Source: Roseiarcus sp963753135 (GTDB lineage Bacteria > Pseudomonadota > Alphaproteobacteria > Rhizobiales > Beijerinckiaceae). Taken from it: 64,000 nucleotides of DNA. Below the pieces are notes generated by a model. The model saw only the letters and a program-made list of their open reading frames with translations. It did not search any database and had not been told where the DNA came from. The translations under genes were made by a program, and so were the position numbers. Position 1 is the first letter of the stretch; each line of letters starts with the position of its first letter. Of the stretch, positions 28,022-37,279 are shown one piece after another. The stretch spans positions 62,001 through 126,000 of the forward strand of contig CAVWBA010000017.1 in NCBI GenBank assembly GCA_963753135.1, in the 5' to 3' direction.

Positions 28022-30218
28022 CTAACCGCTCAGTCGCTCGACATTGTGGACCACGCTCTTGTCCCTGAGCTGCGACAGGACCGCGTTGAGGTGCTGGATG
28101 TCGCGCACCTGAAGATCGATGACGAAGCGGCGGAAGTCGGCGCCGCTCGGCGAGGTCGCAACGGAATCGATATTCGCGCCATATTCCCCGATGGTCGTGG
28201 CGATCACGCCGAGCGCGCCGGGCTCGTTCAGAAGCGTGACCACGATCTGGGTCGAATAGAGCGCCGTCGGCGCGTTCTCCAGGTCCCAACGCACGTCGAG
28301 CCAGAGCTCCGGCCGATCGTCGAATTTGGTGAGCGCAGGCGAATGGATCGGGTAGACGACGATGCCGTCTTCCTCGCGAACGCCGACGATGCGCTCGCCC
28401 GGCACCGCTCCGCCCTTGGGCGCAAACCTGACCGGCGTATCGAGGTCGATGCCGCGCAGCGGCAGCGCCCCGCCCGCGTCCGATTCGCCCGGCACACGGA
28501 AGACGAGATCGGCCGCTTTCGGCAACCCGAACCAGCCGCTCTCGTTCTGGGGAGCGGCGGGGCCCGACCTGCGCTCCTCCTTGAAGTTAGGAAACACAGC
28601 GCGCACAACGTCGGTGGAGAAGATCTCGCCACGCCCCACGCCGATGAAGACATCGTCGATCGAGGCGCGCGCCAAACGCGACAGCGCGGCCTTGAGCTTC
28701 GCTTCCGTGAACTTCTTGCCAGCTCGCTCGAACGCCCGCTCGACGATCTGGCGCCCGAGACCTCCGAACTGCGCCTTCGCCGCCTCGCGCGTCGCGCGGC
28801 GAATGGCGGCCCGGGCGCGCCCCGTCACCACCACGCTGTCCCACGCCGCCGGCGGGGCGCCGCCCTCAGCGCGCGAGATCAGCACTTCGTCGCCGTTGTG
28901 CAATTCCGAGATGAGCGGCGCGATACGGCCATTAATCTTCGCGCCAACCGCGGAATTGCCAACGTCGGTATGGACTGCGTAGGCGAAGTCAATCGCGGTC
29001 GCGCCGCGGGGCAGCGCAATCAACCGCCCTTTGGGGGTGAAGCAAAACACCTGGTCGTGAAACAGCTCCAGCTTGGTGTGCTCGAGGAATTTTTCCGAAT
29101 CATCGCTCGCGAGCGCCTCGATCGTTTGCCTCAATCCGCGATAGGCTCGGCTCTCGCTCACCGCCAGCGCGTCGGCGCTCAACCCCAAGTCTTTGTAGAC
29201 GCCGTGCGCGGCGATGCCGTACTCGGCGACCTCGTGCATCTCGTGTGTGCGAATTTGCAGTTCGACACGCTGGCTGCCGGGCCCAATCACCGTAGTGTGA
29301 ATGGAACGATAGTCGTTCTGCTTCGGCGTCGAGATATAGTCCTTGAAGCGCCCAGGAACGCTCGGCCAAGTCGTATGCGCGACGCCGACGGCAGCGTAAC
29401 ACTCGGCGACCGTATCGACGAGGATGCGAAAGCCGTAGATATCGGACAATTGCTCGAAGGCGATTGAGCGGCGCTCCATCTTGCGCCAGATCGAATAAGG
29501 CTGCTTCTGGCGGCCTTTCACCTCGACCTTGATGCCGCGGCGAGCGAATTGGTCGGTGAGCTCCGCCGCGATGCGGGCGATGATCGCGCCATTTTTAGCC
29601 TTCATCGCCTCAAGACGCGTCACGATCAGCTTATAGGCGTCCGGCATCAGGCAGCGGAAGGCAAGGTCTTCGAGCTCATTGCGCATGCTCTGCATGCCCA
29701 TGCGGCCGGCAAGCGGACGCATAGATATCGAGCGTGTCCTGGGCGATGCGGACGCGCTTGTCCTCCGGCATGAACTGAAGGGTGCGCATATTGTGCAGGC
29801 GGTCGGCGAGCTTGACCAGGAGCACGCGCGCATCGTCGGCAATGGCGAGCAAGAGCTTGCGGAAATTCTCCGCCTGCTCGGCGTGCTTGGTGACGAAGTC
29901 GAGCCTCCCGAGCTTGGTTAGGCCATCGACTAGGCCCCCAATCTCGTCGCCGAACGCCTTGTCAACTTGTTCGCGGGTAACCGTCGTATCTTCAATCGTG
30001 TCGTGCAGCATTGCCGCCGCGATGGTGGCGTCGTCGACCTTAAGCTCCGTCAGGATGGCCGCCACTTCGAGCGGATGGGAGAAATAGGGATCGCCGGACG
30101 CGCGCTTCTGGCTCCCATGCGCCTTCATCGCGAACACATAAGCGCGGTTCAGCAAATCCTCGTTGGCGTGAGGATTGTAGCGGCGGACCCGCTCCACCAA
30201 TTCGTACTGCCGCATCAT
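28022..30218 (-). CDS. rsh: Bifunctional (p)ppGpp synthetase/hydrolase, one frameshift
   Basis: Rel/SpoT homologue of about 732 residues that makes and breaks down the stringent-response alarmone. The N-terminal HD hydrolase domain has FSHPLEVA, MLHDTIEDT and KLADRLHNM. Next come the synthetase domain (YSIWRKME, DIYGFRILVDT, DYISTPKQNDYRSIHT), TGS (FCFTPKGRLIALPRGATAIDFAY) and C-terminal ACT (IVVTLLNEPGALG). Near 29720 the frame changes between QDTLDIYA and PLAGRMGMQS; both sides are fully conserved, so this is probably a sequencing error in an essential-type gene. Start MMRQYELVERV at 30218 matches the usual alphaproteobacterial start. Confidence 0.88.
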
Positions 30219-30462
30219 CGCCGGAAGCCGACCCAAACCGCGCGCCGCGCCACCGATTTTTGCCGTGGCGACGCCGGTGCGGTTCAACCAGGACGGATCG
30301 GCGTGAATGAATGAGGGCGGGCGGCGTTTCGCTCGTGTCGGCCGGACCCCCGCTCTCACGCATAAAGCGGGCTACGCCCAATCATCCGCCCCGACAAGCG
30401 CATGCGCAAGTTTTAAATGTGCGACCCCGTTCAGGATCCGGTCCCGGGGCCGAGCGCAAACG

Positions 30463-30491
30463 AAAAGCCCCGGAGCTCTCGCTCCGGGGCT
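30463..30491 (-). terminator. Rho-independent terminator of porin copy 1
   Basis: Perfect hairpin with arms AGCCCCGGAGC and GCTCCGGGGCT around a TCTC loop, followed on the minus strand by TTTT. It is 27 bases after the porin stop and repeated exactly behind porin copy 2. Confidence 0.9.
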
Positions 30492-30517
30492 ATCAGTTTC
30501 AACCGATCGGGCTGCGA

Positions 30518-32177
30518 TCAGAAGTAACGGGTGACACGGAAACGTCCCGCGAAGCCGCTGCTGTTGCCCTTCCAGTCGCCGGGCACGAATACCGCACCAC
30601 TGGCGCCGCCCAGGTTGTAAACAGTGCCGAGAAAGCCGCTCGGCGCTGTCTGATTCGTGCTCTGATACATGAGTTCAAGATCGAAGTTCAGGTTGGTGAC
30701 CGGGTTCCAGCCAAGATCCGCGCCGACGATCCAGCTGAGCGCGTGGGGCGACATCGGGCCCGCTGCACCGCTTGACCAAGGAGGCAGCTTGGCAGCCCGA
30801 TATTGCAGCCCCCGCCCATGTTGCTCCAGTTCAGGCCAAGGACCGAGCCTTCCAGATCGACGTAGAACTGCGGCGTGAAGTGGTGCTCAAGCAACGCCAA
30901 CACCGACCATGCTCTCGGCGATGACCATTGGTTGGTGGCCGGGTTGAAGAACGCGTCCGCGCCCAACATCGGCTGGCCGTTGCCGTTGACCTGGCCGTTC
31001 TCACTCCACATCCCATCGTTAATACCCGAGTACTCTATCGCACTCTGGCTGTAGGCGCCGCTTACGACGAGATCGTCTCCCGCGCCGAACGACGGTAGGT
31101 TGATCTTCACGCCAGCGTCGACGGCCCAACCAACCTTGTTTTGCTGCCCGTTGCAGACCTGCCGCGACAAGGGTGCCGCAGGCCGCGCCGACGACCGAGC
31201 CGTCGAAACCGTCCGCCATGACGTTGACGTTGTGGATCACGCCCGAGACCTGAGCCTCGCCCCAACCCTGCTTGACATGCAAGGCGCCGACGATGTCCGG
31301 CCATTTCTGCCCGCCGAAGGTGATCAGCGACGGGTTGAACGAGCCTGTATTCGGCCCCATGTTCGTCTGGAAATAACCGCCGGCAAAGTCCGTGCCGCCG
31401 CCCGATGCACCCACACCGCCAGAAGATTTCGGCCGAGATCGTCGCCGTGAAGCCGCCGCCGAACGAAGCGGTATAGGCCATCAACAGCGGTTCATTGAAG
31501 CCTTTGCGATCGGGGGAGAAGAGGTTGGCATAGTTGTCGCCGCCGCCGATGAACGAGAAGAACGACTGCGCCTTACCAGCGGTGATGCCTGCCCAGGTCA
31601 CATAGGCGACGTTGACATAGAAGATGTTGTTTGTCGGGCCCCCCTGAAGCGGGTCGAGCCCGTTCGCGACGTCGCCCTGGATCTCCGCGTGCCCGATCAA
31701 AGGACCCCAGGCCGTGTTGGAGGCCACGTCTAAGGCCAAGTTGGCCCGGGTCGACCAACCTGTGTCATTACGATAAAAGTTCGTGTTCTGCTGAGCGGCG
31801 CTGTTTGCTAGCAGAACGCGCTGGGTGTTGCGATTGTCGATCCCGCCGAGCGCTGTGAGAGCGCCGGCGGCGCCAACCGGCACGCCAGTTATCGGCGCGC
31901 CGACGCCGGGGAGGCCCCCAGTAAAGAGATTCCCAATCTGGCCGTAGTTGTACTCATTGTTGAGGTTGCCGGCAACGAACTGCGCCGTGACGTAGCCCGA
32001 AACCTTCATGCAGGTGTCGGAGCCCGGCAGGGTCCAGCCGGTGATGCCGCCGACGTTGCAAACTCTAACGTATTCGACCGGCGCCGCCTTCCTGGTCGGA
32101 AGATCGGCCGCCTGGGCGGTGGCGACGGCGACAATGCCAGCCGCGGAACCGAGCAGAAGGCTCTTCATGAGCGTCAT
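30518..32177 (-). pseudogene. Rhizobiales-type porin, copy 1, three frameshifts
   Basis: General outer-membrane porin (Omp2b/porin_2 type) with signal peptide MTLMKSLLLGSAAGIVAVATAQA and Cys pair in VRVCNVGG / SDTCMKVSG. GGAGGT precedes ATG 32177. Against the intact copy at 34741-36396 it has one extra base near 31426 (TTT for TT), one near 31160 and two near 30770. These total four and explain the 1,660 versus 1,656 base lengths. The C-terminal half and terminator are almost identical to copy 2, while the N-terminal half differs at many codons. Either a decaying duplicate or errors in a repeat region. Confidence 0.88.
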
Positions 32178-32829
32178 TTGTGACCTCCAGTTACGTATTG
32201 GGCGTCGGTTCTTTTCTCACCTTCGGTTTCCGCGGCCCGCTTCATGGACCGAATGCACCGAAGGCGGTCAGCCCCCTTGTCCCGGTTGACTTCCTGATCG
32301 TGGCGCTTGCCCCTGCAAAAGCCGCCGACCCTCCGCGATCGGGAATCTCCCGCTCACCTGAGACACCATAGCTTCTCTAAATTTCGACACAATAAATTTT
32401 CTTCATAAATTGGGCTTCAGGCGCTGTTTCCCGGACGATGTTGCATAATTGTCACTCGATTTCGCCCCAAACCTGCCGCAATCAATTCTCGCCTAATCTA
32501 TCAATATCTTAGACAAGAAATCGGCAACGGTCAGAGCCCAAATCGGCGAGCGCTGGGCGGGGGTCGGCGCCCGAGTCCCAGATCTCCTGACGAGCCGGAG
32601 GCCTTTAACAAATCGCCAAGATTCGACCGTAGTCCGGCCTGATTCGCTTCCGATGGAGGGAATGGAGACGGTTCCGCGATTGGGTCGCACCTAACCGACG
32701 ATTGCTCTCGCCGGGCCGAGGCGCAGGCGAAAACTCCTGCCGCCGCTAGCCAGCCAGGCCGGGGCATCGGAGGGCCCGCGCACAAGTTTACGCGCGCGAG
32801 AGATCTCAGGGACTTAACCGCTCTTTTGC

Positions 32830-32859
32830 CAACTTTGCAACTTTGCAACTTTGCAACTT
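32830..32859. repeat. CAACTTTG tandem repeat
   Basis: Nearly four units of the 8-base sequence CAACTTTG in a row, followed by a T-run. It lies in a gene-free stretch and may vary in copy number by slippage. Confidence 0.8.
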
Positions 32860-32984
32860 TTTTCGATCCAACTTTTCCCCAATACGCCCCGATCTTAAGT
32901 CCGCAGTCGCAAGGACTGGAACGGTCGGCTGGCCGATTGCGCTACGAGCCCAACGAACCCCAAAGCTCCGAAAGCGAAACAAAT

Positions 32985-33095
32985 CCTTCGCATGGCGAAA
33001 CAAACCATTTCGCACCCTCCTCGTAAGCCATTGAGATCGTTCGAGTGCACGGACGGATCCTTTCGCATAGCGAAACGAAACGTTTCGCATTGCCG
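32985..33095. repeat. TTTCGC/GCGAAA hairpin cluster
   Basis: TTCGCATGGCGAA, TTTCGCATAGCGAAA and CGAAACGTTTCG are three palindromic units within 110 bases. Two of them are followed at similar spacing by related sequences, TAAGCCATTGAGA (about 33023) and TAAACCGTTGAAA (about 33101). These recall the longer 19-base repeat at 12538 and 27411. Confidence 0.55.
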
Positions 33096-33806
33096 CTAGT
33101 AAACCGTTGAAATTATTGACATCGACAAATCAGCAATTTCGCCGGATTGTGTATTTTCAATGACTTACCCCCCTTTTCATTTCGCCTCTTTCGCGCGGCG
33201 CGCCTTCCCGGCCCAGAAAGCCCGGTCCAACAGATGACGAAGCGCTCTCTCCGGAACCCATCGCCGCACCACGCGGAGCGGATGACCTCGGCTTTGACGA
33301 TTATGACATTGTAGTTGATTGTTCCTGAAATCTCGATAATTTGATTTTGATTTCTATTTTCTTGGATGCGCCAGAAAGGCTTCCTACCGGTCAACGCCTA
33401 GCAAGTGAGCCGCGACACTGGGGTTGACGAGGGGTGGATGGATCGCGCGTCGATATGAGAATAAGAGCCGCGCTCGCCATTTTGTTATAAAGCAATATTT
33501 ATGATTTATTCTTTAAGTGAGCTTTGCCGGCGAAAACTGACCGCGGTATACTTTCGATCTCAGCGCATGTGATCACAAATTTGTGCCTAACTGATCACGA
33601 ATGTGTGTCGGTTCGCTCACGCAGATGTGTTGATAGCCCTTCTGCGCCGCCGTGATAGCATCGCAATGCGTACCGAAAACGGCCGCAGAGAAACTCCAAT
33701 TCGCCAACTTCTGCTCGGCGAGAAATCGCGGAACGCGACAGCGTAACGTGGTTGACGACGAGGCAGGCTCGCAAGTGAGGGCGAAGCAGAAAATGGCGCC
33801 AGAACG

Positions 33807-34604
33807 ATGAGTGATCACCTCTCCTCTTGCGTGTTGAAGGAGGTAGAGTCGAGGCCGGGAGGCGGCGGTCTCGTTCTCGTCATCGAGGACGACCGGGAAA
33901 TCGCCGAGGAAATTCGCCTCGACCTGGAGGCTAGCGGTCACGCAGTCCAGGTTGCGGAGAGGTTGACCGAGGGGCTGCGGACAGCTCGCGCGGGCGACGC
34001 GGCGGTCCTCGTCATCGATCGAGTCTTGGAGGGCGAGAACGGACTTTCGCTCGTCGAAGCGTTGCGCACCGAAGGAAATTGGACCCCTGTTCTCGTCATC
34101 AGCGAACTTACGTCAGTCGATGAGCGAATTGCGGGATTGAAAGCAGGCTGCGACGACTATTTGGTCAAGCCGTTCGATATTCGGGAATTGACGGCGCGGG
34201 TCGAGGCCCTTTTGCGCCGAGGCGGTGATGTGGGCGTCATCCGGCTCAGGGTGGGCGATTTGGAAATGGACTTGATCGAACGGACAGTCCGGTTCGAAGG
34301 CAAGCCGGTCGAGCTCGTCCCGAGGGAATTCAAGTTGCTTGAGTATTTTATGCGACGCCCCAGCCAGACCATCACTCGAGCGATGTTGCTCGAGGATGTT
34401 TGGAATTTCCAGCCCCCGGCGTACACCAACGTTGTCGACGTGCAGGTCGGCAATTTGCGCCGCAAGCTCGACCCCACCGGCAATCGCCGCGTGATCGTCT
34501 CCGTCAGGTCGGTCGGCTTCAAATTGAACACGGATCACTCAGGGTTTTCCTCTCGCTCCTCAGCAAACAAGGCGGGCGCTCTGCCATCTCCGGCGGAGGA
34601 CTGA
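33807..34604 (+). CDS. Orphan OmpR/PhoB-family response regulator
   Basis: A 265-residue DNA-binding regulator. The receiver domain (about 21-135) has the acidic pocket E27-D28-D29, phosphoacceptor D71 in LVIDRVLEGENGLS and K121 in YLVKPFDIREL. The winged-helix domain (about 145-245) has LVPREFKLLEYFMRRPSQTITRAMLLEDVW and a VDVQVGNLRRKLD recognition region. About 18 extra residues precede the receiver core. No histidine kinase is nearby. Its place between two porin genes suggests, by analogy with OmpR, porin control, but this is inference. Confidence 0.85.
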   Translation: MSDHLSSCVLKEVESRPGGGGLVLVIEDDREIAEEIRLDLEASGHAVQVAERLTEGLRTARAGDAAVLVIDRVLEGENGLSLVEALRTEGNWTPVLVISELTSVDERIAGLKAGCDDYLVKPFDIRELTARVEALLRRGGDVGVIRLRVGDLEMDLIERTVRFEGKPVELVPREFKLLEYFMRRPSQTITRAMLLEDVWNFQPPAYTNVVDVQVGNLRRKLDPTGNRRVIVSVRSVGFKLNTDHSGFSSRSSANKAGALPSPAED

Positions 34605-34683
34605 CTTTCGCCCACGCCAAACGGCGCAACAATAGCGCGGGGTCAGATGGGGATTTGCTGCGCAGAATAGAGCCAAGCCAGAC

Positions 34684-34714
34684 AAAAAAGCCCCGGAGCT
34701 CTCGCTCCGGGGCT
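34684..34714 (-). terminator. Rho-independent terminator of porin copy 2
   Basis: Same hairpin as behind copy 1, here followed on the minus strand by a run of six T. It lies between the convergent response-regulator gene and the porin. Confidence 0.9.
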
Positions 34715-34740
34715 ATCAGTTTCAACCGATCGGGCTGCGA

Positions 34741-36396
34741 TCAGAAGTAACGGGTGACACGGAAACGTCCCGCGAAGCCGCTGCTGTTGCCCTTCCAGTC
34801 GCCGGGCACGAATACCGCACCACTGGCGCCGCCCAGGTTGTAAACAGTGCCGAGAAAGCCGCTCGGCGCTGTCTGATTCGTGCTCTGATACATGAGTTCA
34901 AGATCGAAGTTCAGGTTGGTGACCGGGTTCCAGCCAAGATCCGCGCCGACGATCCAGCTCAGCGCGTGAGGTGACATCGGGCCCGCCGCAGCTTGACCAA
35001 GGAGGCAGCTTGGCAGCCCGATATTGCAGCCCCCGCCCGAGTTGCTCCAGTTCAAGCCAAGGACCGAGCCTTCCAGATCGACGTAGAACTGCGGCGTGAA
35101 GTGGTGCTCAAGCAACGCCAACACCGACCATGCTCTCGGCGATGACCATTGGTTGGTGGCCGGGTTGAAGAACGCGTCCGCGCCCAACATCGGCTGGCCG
35201 TTGCCGTTGACCTGGCCGTTCTCACTCCACATCCCATCGTTAATACCCGAGTACTCCATCGCACTCTGGGTGTAGACACCGCTTACGACGAGATCATCTC
35301 CCGCGCCGAACGACGGTAGGTTGATCTTCACGCCAGCGTCGACGGCCCAACCAACCTTGTTTTGCTGCCCGTTGCAGATCGCCGCGACAAGGGTGCCGCA
35401 TTCCGCGCCGACGACCGAGCCGTCGAAACCGTCCGCCATGACGTTGACGTTGTGGATCACGCCCGAGACCTGAGCCTCGCCCCAACCCTGCTTGACATGC
35501 AAGGCGCCGACGATGTCCGGCCATTTCTGGCCGCCGAAGGTGATCAGGCTGGGATTGAACGTACCGGCTAACGGCCCCGAATTGGTGTTGAAGTAGCTGC
35601 CGTTAAAGTCCGTGCCGCTGCCCGACGCGCCTACGCTGCCGGGAGATTCGGCGGACAGCGTCGCCGTGAAGCCGCCGCCGAACGAAGCGGTATAGGCCAG
35701 CAGCAGTGGTTCGTTGAAGCCTTTGCGGTCGGGGGAGAAGATGTTGGCATAGTTGTCGCCGCCGCCGATGAACGAGAAGAACGACTGCGCCTTACCAGCG
35801 GTGACGCCCGCCCAGGTCACATAGGCGAGGTTGACATAGAAGATGTTGTTTGTCGGGTTGCCCTGAAGCGGGTCGAGCCCGTTGGAGACGTCGCCCTGGA
35901 TCTCCGCGTGCCCGATCAAGGGGCCATAGGCGGTGTTGGAGGCCACGTCTAACGCCAAGTTGGCCCGGGTCGACCAACCCGTATTATTACGGTAGAAGTT
36001 CGTGTTCTGCTGAGCGGGGCTGGCGGCAAGCAGAACGCGCTGGGTGTTGCGAGGGTCGATCGTGCCAAGCGCCCCGATAGCGCCCGCGGCGCCAACCGGC
36101 ACGCCAGTTATCGGCGCCCCGACGCCCGCGGCGCCGCCGGTGAAGAGATCGCCAACGCTGCCCCAATTGTACTGGGTGTTGGTGTTGCCGCCGACGAACT
36201 GCGCCGTGACGAAGCCTGAGACCTTCAGGCAGGTGTCGGAGCCCGGCAGGGTCCAGCCTGTGATGCCGCCGACGTTACAAACTCTGACATATTCGACCGG
36301 CGCCGCCTTCCTAGTCGGAAGATCAGCCGCCTGTGCGCTGGCGACGGCGATGATCCCCGCGGCCGACCCCAGCAGAATGCTCTTCATGAGCGTCAT
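34741..36396 (-). CDS. Rhizobiales-type porin, copy 2 (intact)
   Basis: A 551-residue outer-membrane porin forming a trimeric channel for small solutes. The signal peptide ends at AQA before ADLPTRKAAPVEYVRVC. The mature protein carries the family's paired cysteines (RVCNVGG, SDTCLKVSG) and ends FRVTRYF with the terminal Phe needed for barrel insertion. GGAGGTC eight bases before ATG 36396 decides the start over the in-frame upstream Met. The gene is a close duplicate of 30518-32177. The AT-rich leader with palindromes suggests tight regulation, perhaps by the adjacent response regulator. Confidence 0.92.
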   Translation of the reverse strand: MTLMKSILLGSAAGIIAVASAQAADLPTRKAAPVEYVRVCNVGGITGWTLPGSDTCLKVSGFVTAQFVGGNTNTQYNWGSVGDLFTGGAAGVGAPITGVPVGAAGAIGALGTIDPRNTQRVLLAASPAQQNTNFYRNNTGWSTRANLALDVASNTAYGPLIGHAEIQGDVSNGLDPLQGNPTNNIFYVNLAYVTWAGVTAGKAQSFFSFIGGGDNYANIFSPDRKGFNEPLLLAYTASFGGGFTATLSAESPGSVGASGSGTDFNGSYFNTNSGPLAGTFNPSLITFGGQKWPDIVGALHVKQGWGEAQVSGVIHNVNVMADGFDGSVVGAECGTLVAAICNGQQNKVGWAVDAGVKINLPSFGAGDDLVVSGVYTQSAMEYSGINDGMWSENGQVNGNGQPMLGADAFFNPATNQWSSPRAWSVLALLEHHFTPQFYVDLEGSVLGLNWSNSGGGCNIGLPSCLLGQAAAGPMSPHALSWIVGADLGWNPVTNLNFDLELMYQSTNQTAPSGFLGTVYNLGGASGAVFVPGDWKGNSSGFAGRFRVTRYF

Positions 36397-36760
36397 ATGT
36401 GACCTCCAGTTCAATGTTGTGGGCGTCGGGTTGGTTTTCGCCTGACTGCCAATTCATCCGGATGTCGGCGCATTGCCCCAGCAAGTCGTCGGCCCCAGCT
36501 GCGATCGGGAATCGTCACCCTCGCGCAGTTGACCATACGCTTATTCCGCCCTCTCTCAACTAAGATTTGGCTTTAAATCGCCAAACGAGCGCCATTATTT
36601 CTTCAGTGTTGCAGAACTGGCACAAATTATTCATTAAATCATACTTCATATAACTCACTTCATAAACCATAATTTAGTCCATTTAGCGGATATCATTTTC
36701 GATTACATTGAACATTCTTTATGAATTATTATTCATAAAATGGACATTAAACTCTAACCT
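36397..36760. promoter_or_regulatory. AT-rich porin promoter region with palindrome
   Basis: The leader has GCGATCGGGAATC (36501-36513), shared with porin copy 1. From about 36570 the DNA is strongly AT-rich with several TTCATA repeats. A perfect inverted repeat, TTTATGAAT / ATTCATAAA with a TATT spacer, lies at 36718-36739. This looks like an operator or curved upstream region; the binding protein is not known. Confidence 0.5.
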
Positions 36761-36972
36761 ATCCGTCGATCCGCCAGACCCAGATCCGCCCCCGCTAAAC
36801 CTTTGGGGACGCGGGGCCGCCGACTTGGACCCAATCGAACCAAGTTCGGGGGAAATGCGCTAGAGGCGCTGGAATCCATCTCTTTCGCGAGGAATCGCGG
36901 GGTCACGTCCGGATCGAAGATTTGGCGCCTTTCGGCGAGGCGCTGGCCGTGCCCGGCCGGCCGCGTCGCGCG

Positions 36973-37002
36973 TTGACAACACATGCGCCCTCGGGCTAGC
37001 TC
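36973..37002 (+). promoter_or_regulatory. Possible sigma-70 promoter of the gcv operon
   Basis: TTGACA (36973-36978) followed after 18 bases by a weak -10, TAGCTC (36997-37002). It is the best candidate directly upstream of the glycine riboswitch. Confidence 0.4.
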
Positions 37003-37020
37003 GGAAGCGTCAGTCGAAGA

Positions 37021-37212
37021 CACTTCGCGGAAGAGTCCGGCATTTGCTCGCCGGCGCCGACGGCGCAACCGCCCCGGAAACGCTCAGGCACTAGGGACCG
37101 CGCAAGTGATGACGCTCTGGAAAGAGGCGCCCGCCGCTCGAGGCGGTCGCCCACCGACGGGGGTAACCGCGTAGGCGGGAAATCTCTCAGGTCATGGGAC
37201 AGAGGGGGCGTT
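37021..37212 (+). ncRNA. Tandem glycine riboswitch
   Basis: Two successive glycine aptamers in the leader of gcvT. The first (about 37021-37107) has GGAAGAG, GCGCCGACGGCGCAA, CGCTCAGGCA and GGACCGC, closed by CACTT/AAGTG. The second (about 37111-37212) has GGAAAGAG, CCACCGACGGGGGTAA, CTCTCAGGT and GGACAGAGG, closed by GACGC/GCGTT. These are the conserved core segments of the family. Glycine binding normally turns on glycine-cleavage genes, so the gcv operon should be induced by glycine. The distance to the ATG is about 68 bases. Confidence 0.92.
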
Positions 37213-37279
37213 CGCGCGCGTTAAGGCCGCACCGCGGCTTTTCGCGGCGGCGGGCGCTTATTCACGACTGGCTGGGCCC

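Larger units (their letters stand above)
32178..33806. other. 1.6-kb intergenic region with repeats
   Basis: No gene could be supported. From 32180 to about 32500 it holds the porin leader and probable promoter, including GCGATCGGGAATC (32335-32347), also present in the leader of copy 2. Further on are a CAACTTTG tandem repeat (about 32830-32859), TTTCGC/GCGAAA hairpins (32985-33095), AT-rich DNA (33290-33540) and a direct repeat TGATCACRAATKTGTG (33570-33610). Confidence 0.5.

Noticed and set aside
27974..29467. Long open frame (497 codons) opposite rsh
   Set aside because: Arg-rich shadow of the conserved Rel/SpoT gene with no recognisable family.
33573..33941. Minus-strand open frame of 122 codons before the response regulator
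   Set aside because: It overlaps the start of the regulator gene, has no ribosome site and resembles no known protein.
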